DNA of 17,041 bases from CAZEID01 sp964512075 (GTDB taxonomy: Bacteria > Patescibacteriota > WWE3 > 9FT-COMBO-53-11), in the NCBI GenBank assembly GCA_964512075.1, contig CAZEID010000030.1, forward strand, positions 1 through 17,041. The letters run 5' to 3'. The notes beneath the pieces were generated by a model. It worked only from the letters and a program-made list of their open reading frames with translations, ran no database searches and had not been told where the DNA came from. A program made the position numbers and the translations under genes. Within the stretch, counting starts at the first letter, position 1. Every line of letters begins with the position of its first letter. Shown in pieces: positions 12,722 through 17,041 of the stretch.

Positions 12722-13270
12722 ATGGCGCGGTCTTCATTTACCCTGATCGAACTTCTCGTCGTAATCTCCATTATTGCTCTGCTTACTAGCTTTTCCGCCG
12801 CCGCTTTCAACAATTACTCCCGTCGGCAGCAGCTCAGCCAGGCCCAGAAGGATTTGGATTCCGTTCTGCGGGATGCACAGGCGCGCGCACTTTCCTCGGT
12901 TAACGGGTTGAGTTGGGGGGTTCATCTCGAGACTGGCTCGGCGGCAGTTTCTCTTTTCTCTACCCCGTCTAATTATGAGAGCGCAACACAAATCTTGGAC
13001 CGGGATCTTCGCGCAGAGGTGAGGATTTCGGACTTGACCCTGCAATCCAACAATCGAATCAATGTTATCTTCTCCGTTCAAGATGGTTCAGTTACCTTTA
13101 CCGCCGACGACGGTTCTTGCTTAGGCGGCTCCGCCGATTCGGCTTGCGCCGCGAGCCCGAACCGGTGTCTGGCCGTTGGGATTAACTTGCAGGGAACCTC
13201 CGATAAACGCTATCTTAAGGTGAATGAGCGAAACATCTTCGAAAGTACTGCTCTCACCCCGTGCCCTTAA
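12722..13270 (+). CDS. Minor pseudopilin, FimT/GspH-like
   Basis: The precursor has 182 residues from the ATG at 12722. The open frame extends far upstream through the previous pilin in another frame, but the class III signal needs this short leader. The leader is only MARSS; cleavage would be after Ser5 rather than Gly, before mature FTLIE with Glu at +5 (E10). The helix LLVVISIIALLTSFSAAAFN is followed by NYSRRQQLSQAQKDLDSVLR and an all-beta C-terminal part, as in FimT, FimU and GspH. Three or more cysteines lie near the C-terminus. It is the first of four overlapping or closely packed minor pilin genes in the canonical H-I-J-K order. In known systems these form a complex that primes assembly and sits at the pilus tip. 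Its last 47 bases overlap the next gene. Confidence 0.85.
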   Translation: MARSSFTLIELLVVISIIALLTSFSAAAFNNYSRRQQLSQAQKDLDSVLRDAQARALSSVNGLSWGVHLETGSAAVSLFSTPSNYESATQILDRDLRAEVRISDLTLQSNNRINVIFSVQDGSVTFTADDGSCLGGSADSACAASPNRCLAVGINLQGTSDKRYLKVNERNIFESTALTPCP

Positions 13271-13667
13271 GGGCCAATCTTTGGTCGAAGCGATTGTCGC
13301 CATTGGCATTACCATTTTGGTGGTTACCGGATTGGTTGTTTTGGCTATCGGGGCGGTTCGGTCCGCCACCGTTTCCAAAAACCGGTCTTTAGCTGTTCAA
13401 TATGCCCAGGAAGGAACGGAGGCCCTCCGCTCGATTCGCGACCGGAGTTTTGCGGAGCTGCCGGTTGGTGGAACTAATCGATTAGTTTGGACCGGCTCGG
13501 AATGGAGCACCTTAGCCGGAACGGAAACTTTGGGCCTGTTTACGCGAAGCTTTACCACCACTTTGGTTTCCGCCGGAAAGCTAAAAGTTGATTTAACGGT
13601 GGCTTGGTCGGATTCGGCGGGGGCCCATACGGTGGATCTCACCACTTACCTCACCGATTGGCAATGA
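13224..13667 (+). CDS. Minor pseudopilin, PilV/GspI-like
   Basis: The precursor has 147 residues. Leader MSETSSKVLLSPRALKG ends at Gly17; the mature start is QSLVEAIVAIG with Glu at +5 (E22), the usual form of the PilV/GspI class where 'G-(Q/F)-S-L-(V/I)-E-A' is common. The membrane helix continues ITILVVTGLVVLAIGAV. The rest includes SLAVQYAQEGTEALRSIRDR, a pattern widely seen in PilV-like proteins. The start ATG at 13224 has AAGG a few bases upstream and lies inside the preceding gene, giving a 47-base overlap in a different frame; no in-frame start after the overlap leaves room for a leader. Its stop shares four bases (ATGA) with the next gene, so translation is likely coupled. Confidence 0.87.
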   Translation: MSETSSKVLLSPRALKGQSLVEAIVAIGITILVVTGLVVLAIGAVRSATVSKNRSLAVQYAQEGTEALRSIRDRSFAELPVGGTNRLVWTGSEWSTLAGTETLGLFTRSFTTTLVSAGKLKVDLTVAWSDSAGAHTVDLTTYLTDWQ

Positions 13668-14206
13668 TACAACTGGCCAAATCAGTTTTGAGTCAGGAGC
13701 CGAAGGGATTTACACTGATCGAACTTTTAGTAGTGATTGGGGTGGTTGCCATTGTTGGCACCCTGGCCGCAGATATCTTCGTGAACGTCACCCGCTCCTA
13801 CAATAAAGCCGAGATCTTGGCTCGAGTGGAGCGGAGTGGGAATGTGGCTCTCTCGCAAATGGTTGGTGAGATTCGAAATGCTCGGGCGGTAATCACGCCT
13901 TCGGCCGGGTCTTTTGGATCTTTGTTAACGATTACCAGCGCGGGAGGATCCCCGGTCACTTTTTATTTTGTTCCTCCGACCGCCGACGCCAATGGTTACG
14001 TCGCCCGCGAGGGTGTTGCTATTACGGATAATTCCTACGCCAGCGGGGTGAATGTAACTTCCCTTCTCTTCTCGGTGCTAGAAGCCCAACCGCGGGTAGT
14101 TTCGATTAGCTTGCAGTTGGAGCAGCCGCTAGGAGCTCCCGGAAGAGTGGACTTTAAGGCGGAGACCACTCTTCAAACTTCAGTATCTTTGCGATCTTAC
14201 GAGTGA
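13664..14206 (+). CDS. Minor pseudopilin, PilW/GspJ-like
   Basis: The precursor has 180 residues from the ATG at 13664, which overlaps the previous stop as ATGA. The frame is open further upstream (to 13604), but the ATGA junction and leader length favour this start. Leader MIQLAKSVLSQEPKG is cut after Gly15; mature FTLIE has Glu at +5 (E20), then LLVVIGVVAIVGTLAADIFV. The segment NKAEILARVERSGNVALSQM with VGEIRNAR is the characteristic PilW/GspJ alpha helix. The C-terminal half is beta-rich without cysteine. By position and sequence it is the third member of the tip-complex set. Confidence 0.87.
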   Translation: MIQLAKSVLSQEPKGFTLIELLVVIGVVAIVGTLAADIFVNVTRSYNKAEILARVERSGNVALSQMVGEIRNARAVITPSAGSFGSLLTITSAGGSPVTFYFVPPTADANGYVAREGVAITDNSYASGVNVTSLLFSVLEAQPRVVSISLQLEQPLGAPGRVDFKAETTLQTSVSLRSYE

Positions 14207-14236
14207 GGTGGAAAAGTCTCTCAGGCAAAAGGTAGA

Positions 14237-15136
14237 ATGAGAGAAGGATCCGATAAAAAAATGGAACCAAGAGACGATAGCTTTTATTTTCCTTCCTCGG
14301 TCTTTTGTGGGCGAGCTAAAGCGCGTTCGAGCCAGGCTTTAATTTTAATTCTCTTAGTAATGGCGGTGTCCTTGACTTTAGGGGTTTCAGTCGCTTCCCG
14401 AACTGTAACGACGATTCGGCAGGTTTCCTTCTCGGCTCAATCCGCCCAGGCTCTGGCTTTTGCGGAAGCGGGAGTGGAAGAGGCCCTCAAATGCTTGAGT
14501 GATGGGAGTTGCTCTCCCCCGTACGATCCAACGGCCGTGGACTTGACGGGAGATGGGACGGTCGATTTTGATTATCGGATTACTGCTTTGGGCGGAGGGG
14601 TCTTGGATTCTTTTCCAGCTTTGGCTCGGGACGAGACGGTTGAAATTAGCTTGGAGGGCTACCCGGCGAGCACCCCAATTTACGTTTCTTGGGTAAACAC
14701 GGCGAACGGGGACGAAACGGCCGATCCCGCGGCGGTGGAGGTAGCGGTAATTTACCAGGAGGCCGGAATTTATAAAATCTCTCGATATGCCTATGATCCA
14801 GATGGGACCCGCCGCGCGGAGAACAGTTTCTTCGCCCCTTTTGTGGGAAGTTATAACGTCAACGGGGTGACTTATCGGTACCGATTCTCGGTTTCGGCTC
14901 CCTTTACCCCGGTGGCGCTACGGATTCGGCCGCTTTATTCGACTACCCCTTCCACCTTCGCGTTTTCCGCGGAAGCCGGGCGGAGCTTCCCTAGTCAGGG
15001 GGCGCGAGTAGAATCTACCGGGTTTTCTGGTGCGGTTAAGCGGAAGATTGAGGTGCTGCGGACGGAGCCGGCGCTTTCGGAACTGTTTGATTTCGCCGTT
15101 TTTTCTGGCTCGGAGGCCAGTCCTCTTTCTAAGTAA
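14237..15136 (+). CDS. Minor pilus assembly protein, PilX/GspK-like
   Basis: The protein has 299 residues from the ATG at 14237 (preceded by AAAGGTAGA); a second in-frame ATG at 14261 is possible. The N-terminal region is unusually long (about 32 residues) before the hydrophobic helix QALILILLVMAVSLTLGVSV at 33-52. No Glu occupies the +5 position, which is the rule for PilX and GspK, the subunits thought to cap the tip. The segment QSAQALAFAEAGVEEALKCL at 68-87 is the typical PilX 'A-x-x-A-E-x-G-(V/I)-E-x-A' motif. The large beta-rich C-terminal domain (about 210 residues) is not recognised and carries a DLTGDGTVDFD stretch resembling a calcium-binding loop. It is the last gene of the pilus cluster, convergent with ubiA-like. 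Confidence 0.82.
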   Translation: MREGSDKKMEPRDDSFYFPSSVFCGRAKARSSQALILILLVMAVSLTLGVSVASRTVTTIRQVSFSAQSAQALAFAEAGVEEALKCLSDGSCSPPYDPTAVDLTGDGTVDFDYRITALGGGVLDSFPALARDETVEISLEGYPASTPIYVSWVNTANGDETADPAAVEVAVIYQEAGIYKISRYAYDPDGTRRAENSFFAPFVGSYNVNGVTYRYRFSVSAPFTPVALRIRPLYSTTPSTFAFSAEAGRSFPSQGARVESTGFSGAVKRKIEVLRTEPALSELFDFAVFSGSEASPLSK

Positions 15137-15140
15137 CGGA

Positions 15141-15150
15141 CCGCGCGCGG
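15141..15150. other. GC palindrome between convergent genes
   Basis: CCGCGCGCGG is a perfect 10-bp palindrome centred in the 18-base gap between the PilX-like stop and the UbiA-like stop, flanked symmetrically by TAAC and GTTA. It has no loop and no T run, so a two-way terminator is only a guess. Confidence 0.3.
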
Positions 15151-15154
15151 GGAG

Positions 15155-15961
15155 TTATCGCCAGGCAAAGTCGACCAATCTTTTGATTTTTTTGCTTCGG
15201 GAGTAGCCTAATCCAGTGATGAGGTGCGAGGCTAGGAAGAAGCCTCCGATGATTTTTTCCCAAAGCTGGCCGAAGAGGACAAAAAGGCCCAAAGCGACGA
15301 GGCTGGCGAGAAAGATTTTCCGGAGAGTTTGGAGAGGATAGAATTTTAGCACGGGTCGGGCTGCAACGTTCCCCTCTTGAATCTCCTTGATTCGGCGGAA
15401 GACTACCGCGCCAATGGAGGCCGTCGCGAGCACTCCGGCTAAGTAAGCGGGCTGGAGATTTCCGCCTAACCACATTCCAAAGAGCAGGCGGCCGACGTGC
15501 GGAACGGAATTGGTGGCGATTTCTAGGTAAGGAATGGCTTTAGCCCAGAAAGTGTAAAAGATATTTACCGCTAAGAAACTTAGTGCCATCAGAAAAACTT
15601 CGGGGGGAAGGAGGAGGGAAAGCAAAAGTCCGCTCCCAATTAAAGCGAGGGCGATCCTGCCCGCCTGCTCCTTGGTAATTTCGCCGGCGGGAATCGGCCG
15701 GTCTTTCTTCTTCGGGTTAAGCCGGTCCAGTTCGGCGTCTTTAATATTGTTAAGGGTATAAATTCCGCCGTAAAGGAGAGGAGCGAGGACGAAGAGGGCT
15801 TTCCCTAGCAAAATTAGTTCGGCGGAGGATACGGAGAAGTTTTTGGCCAGAAAGAATCCCAGGACGAATTGAAGGAAAGAAGCGTAATCTTCCCACCGAG
15901 TCAGCCGAATATAGGTTTTGAGCTTTGGCAGGAACTTAGGCACTCTTTCGAAGAATATCAT
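15155..15961 (-). CDS. UbiA-family membrane prenyltransferase
   Basis: The product is 268 residues from the ATG at 15961; a longer frame to 16072 would cross the divergent gene. It is polytopic, with about eight hydrophobic segments. The first polyprenyl-diphosphate motif is LNNIKDAELDRLNPKKKDRP with N71, N72, D75, D79, R88 and P89. The spacing and the 'NPxKxxRPIPAG' tail resemble decaprenyl-phosphate phosphoribosyltransferases more than ubiquinone or heme enzymes. The usual Asp after the first Asn is replaced by Asn72. The second motif region (YTFWAKAIPYLEIATNSVPH, 136-155) lacks the normal Asp and has E147. RRIKEIQEG at 189-197 is near the KRRxEL segment of the same family. Possible role: transfer of a phosphoribosyl or other group onto, or of, a polyprenyl carrier for cell-envelope polymers. 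Substrate is unproven. No Shine-Dalgarno sequence. Confidence 0.8.
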   Translation of the reverse strand: MIFFERVPKFLPKLKTYIRLTRWEDYASFLQFVLGFFLAKNFSVSSAELILLGKALFVLAPLLYGGIYTLNNIKDAELDRLNPKKKDRPIPAGEITKEQAGRIALALIGSGLLLSLLLPPEVFLMALSFLAVNIFYTFWAKAIPYLEIATNSVPHVGRLLFGMWLGGNLQPAYLAGVLATASIGAVVFRRIKEIQEGNVAARPVLKFYPLQTLRKIFLASLVALGLFVLFGQLWEKIIGGFFLASHLITGLGYSRSKKIKRLVDFAWR

Positions 15962-15969
15962 GTTAGAAT
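15961..15969 (+). promoter_or_regulatory. Extended -10 promoter for the HAD gene
   Basis: TGTTAGAAT is an extended -10 element (TG-n-TAGAAT). Transcription would start close to 15976-15978, at the GTG codon chosen for the HAD gene, giving a leaderless or nearly leaderless mRNA. No good -35 is seen. The site overlaps the start codon of the divergent UbiA-like gene. Confidence 0.45.
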
Positions 15970-15977
15970 GGGTCGCC

Positions 15978-16601
15978 GTGAAACCGATCGTCCTTTTGGA
16001 CATCGATAATACCTTGTTGGATGTCCGGAAGTTGGGGGTGCTTACGGGGAAGCATTTGAAAGGGAAGCTCAACCGAGCCCTTCAAGTGGTGACCAAGCGG
16101 GATTGGAAAGGTCTCCGGAGATTGTTAAAGCCGGAATTTCAGGGGCTATCCTATCTTCTTTTCGGGAAGCCGGCGGGGTTTCTGCAATCCCCTTCCGCCC
16201 GCGCTAGCTTTTTGAGCCCCGCGCATTACCAAAAATCTCTCTTCGAAGACGTTCTTCCTACTTTGGAGAAATTGCAGAGAAAGGCTTCCCTGGGAGTTTT
16301 TTCTCAAGGATTAGTTCGTTGGCAGCTCGCCAAGCTCTATTTGGGTGGGATTGAGAGGTATTTTAAGCGCGAACTTGTTTTTATTTTTCCCCCCCGAAAA
16401 GTGGACAAGGCGCGGCGGGTGTTGACCCAACTTCCTTCCGATGTCAAGATTTACTTTGTGGATGACCGTCCCGATGTGGCTAGAATCCTCTCCAACCACC
16501 GGGTGAAGGTGTTTCTGATCCGCCGAGATTCTCGGCCAGTTTCCAGAAACAGTCGCATAATAAGCATTCAGTCTTTAAGAGGAATTCTTGAACTTCTTTA
16601 G
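15978..16601 (+). CDS. HAD-superfamily hydrolase (phosphatase-like)
   Basis: The protein has 207 residues from a GTG at 15978. An ATG at 15960 would add six residues but lies on or before the likely -10 box. All four HAD motifs are visible: motif I D8-I-D10-N-T with D8 as nucleophile, motif II S109 in LGVFSQG, motif III lysine K141 or K144 in PPRKVDKA, and motif IV D162-D163 in YFVDDRPD. The cap is an alpha-helical insertion between motifs I and II (about residues 20-95), including KPEFQGLSYLLFGKP. D10 suggests a phosphatase rather than a dehalogenase. Substrate is unknown. It is divergent from the UbiA-like gene; if that enzyme makes a phosphorylated polyprenyl product, this could be the matching phosphatase, which is only a contextual guess. 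It is soluble, with no signal peptide. Confidence 0.82.
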   Translation: MKPIVLLDIDNTLLDVRKLGVLTGKHLKGKLNRALQVVTKRDWKGLRRLLKPEFQGLSYLLFGKPAGFLQSPSARASFLSPAHYQKSLFEDVLPTLEKLQRKASLGVFSQGLVRWQLAKLYLGGIERYFKRELVFIFPPRKVDKARRVLTQLPSDVKIYFVDDRPDVARILSNHRVKVFLIRRDSRPVSRNSRIISIQSLRGILELL

Positions 16602-16615
16602 GTTTCTGCTATACT
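16588..16615 (+). promoter_or_regulatory. Promoter of the lipoprotein gene
   Basis: TTGAAC (16588-16593), a 16-base spacer, then TATACT (16610-16615) preceded by TG one base away (extended -10, TGCTATACT). Expected start of transcription is near 16622, leaving a leader of about 45 bases. The -35 box lies in the last codons of the HAD gene. This is the best plus-strand promoter in the window. Confidence 0.7.
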
Positions 16616-16637
16616 ATAGGCATAACTAAAAACTGGG

Positions 16638-16660
16638 TCCCCGAAAGGGGAAAGGAGAGG
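16638..16660 (+). promoter_or_regulatory. Leader hairpin with GAAA loop and strong ribosome binding site
   Basis: TCCCC (16638-16642) pairs with GGGGA (16647-16651) around a GAAA tetraloop, the stable GNRA type. AAAGGAGAGG follows at once (16651-16660) and sits 6 bases before the ATG at 16667. The hairpin butts against the ribosome binding site and may keep it open or protect the 5' end. Confidence 0.6.
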
Positions 16661-16666
16661 ATTTCG

Positions 16667-17041
16667 ATGAACGCCAAGCTAATCACCTTGGTTTTGGCTT
16701 TTGCGCTGGTGGCCTGCACGGGAGCGGTTCCGCCGGTCGCGGCCGAACCCCCCACGGTGGTCCCGACGGAGGTTCCCCCGACCGCGGTTCCCTCTCCGAC
16801 GCCGACCGCAGAGCCGACTTTGGTCCCGACGGCGACGTTGGAGCCGACCCTGGTTCCAACCGAAGTTCCGGCGTATGTCGGGCTTCCGGCGGACGAGGTT
16901 GAGGTCCTGCGGGCGCAGTGCTTGCAAGAGAACCCCGATTCTCTCTGCCTGCCGCTGCCTTTTCTACCGGAAGTGGAAGTTCAGCTTATAGCTGAACCTC
17001 CTTGGGAGTTTACAACGATGGCCGACGGGTTGGGGGGAGAT
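16667..17041 (+). CDS. Pro/Thr-rich lipoprotein, N-terminal part
   Basis: The frame is open from the ATG to the right edge (125 codons), so the C-terminus is missing. The start is fixed by the strong Shine-Dalgarno sequence. Residues 1-17 form a lipoprotein signal peptide: MNAKLITLVLAFALVAC with lipobox LVAC and Cys17 as the lipidated residue, so the mature protein should be anchored on the outer face of the membrane. Residues 18-70 are a low-complexity Pro/Thr/Val linker with imperfect PTxVPT units, including two tandem 10-residue units at 49-68 (EPTLVPTATL, EPTLVPTEVP). A more complex domain begins near 71 (YVGLPADEVEVLRAQCLQEN) with two cysteines (in AQCLQ and SLCLP) that could pair. I do not recognise this domain. 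Such linkers commonly hold an extracellular domain away from the membrane or wall. Confidence 0.82.
   Translation, partial: MNAKLITLVLAFALVACTGAVPPVAAEPPTVVPTEVPPTAVPSPTPTAEPTLVPTATLEPTLVPTEVPAYVGLPADEVEVLRAQCLQENPDSLCLPLPFLPEVEVQLIAEPPWEFTTMADGLGGD
16811..16870 (+). repeat. Two 30-bp tandem units in the lipoprotein linker
   Basis: Two adjacent 30-base units, 16811-16840 and 16841-16870, both begin GAGCCGAC and encode EPTLVPT followed by three variable residues. Differences are largely at third codon positions. The unit is a multiple of three, so copy-number change would alter linker length without breaking the frame. Confidence 0.65.
16979..16997 (+). repeat. Perfect 8-bp inverted repeat inside the lipoprotein gene
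   Basis: GTTCAGCT and AGCTGAAC flank a three-base loop (TAT). It lies within coding sequence and no T run follows. It may be chance or an internal mRNA hairpin. Confidence 0.5.

Noticed and set aside
15962..16072. N-terminal extension of the UbiA-like protein to 16072
   Set aside because: It would be translated antisense through the HAD motif I region and adds no membrane segment; family members begin near the chosen ATG.
16638..16660. Riboswitch in the lipoprotein leader
   Set aside because: The leader is only about 45 bases with a single 5-bp hairpin, too small for a known aptamer.
16667..17041. Chloroflexota origin suggested by the PTxVPT linker
   Set aside because: Such linkers occur in many phyla; the pilin consensus and short delta' protein fit Patescibacteria better.

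Overview
The window looks like chromosome from a Candidate Phyla Radiation (Patescibacteria) bacterium, possibly of the Microgenomates group. The evidence is a compact type IV pilus cluster whose pilins carry 'AINPIEQ/AINPGE' followed by a basic ARD-type stretch after the class III signal, a short delta'-like clamp-loader protein without a Walker A motif beside gyrB, many starts without a Shine-Dalgarno sequence, and tiny intergenic gaps. The lineage is an inference; there is no rRNA or other phylogenetic marker that I can place with certainty.

Layout. The left part is a minus-strand run, in transcription order: a HolB-like DNA polymerase III delta' protein (5937-5335), gyrB (5270-3354), a K+-independent type proton-pumping pyrophosphatase hppA (3214-1115, with a clear promoter and an intrinsic terminator), a nearly gene-free stretch of about 590 bp, a small nucleotidyltransferase-fold protein (524-96) and the first codons of an SPL-family radical SAM protein (83 to beyond the left edge). 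The middle is a plus-strand type IV pilus locus: pilB, pilT, pilC, two pilins, the prepilin peptidase pilD, a third pilin, then four minor pseudopilins in the canonical FimT/H - PilV/I - PilW/J - PilX/K order (6062-15136). The assembly genes supply extension ATPase, retraction ATPase, platform protein, leader peptidase, candidate fibre subunits and a candidate tip-priming complex; PilM/N/O/Q-like genes are not in the window. The right part has a UbiA-family membrane prenyltransferase (minus) divergent from a HAD-family phosphatase, their starts separated by only 16 bp or overlapping, then a promoter, leader hairpin, strong Shine-Dalgarno sequence and the start of a Pro/Thr-rich lipoprotein that runs off the right edge.

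The most unusual signal is not a gene. Almost every longer intergenic gap is filled with degenerate short-period DNA in one of two unit sizes. Seven-base units occupy the gyrB-holB spacer, the holB-pilB spacer, the pilB-pilT spacer, the pilD start, and the start codons of two pilin genes. Nine-base units occupy the pilT-pilC spacer and the region downstream of hppA. Several blocks also have inverted symmetry, so they can fold into long imperfect hairpins. In two pilin genes the heptad array runs through the ATG, with the ATG as the first three bases of a heptad and the shared consensus NNNAACT, so the prepilin leader peptides are partly encoded by the repeat. I do not recognise this as a described element family in this lineage. 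No CRISPR array, tRNA, rRNA, insertion sequence, phage or defence system was found.
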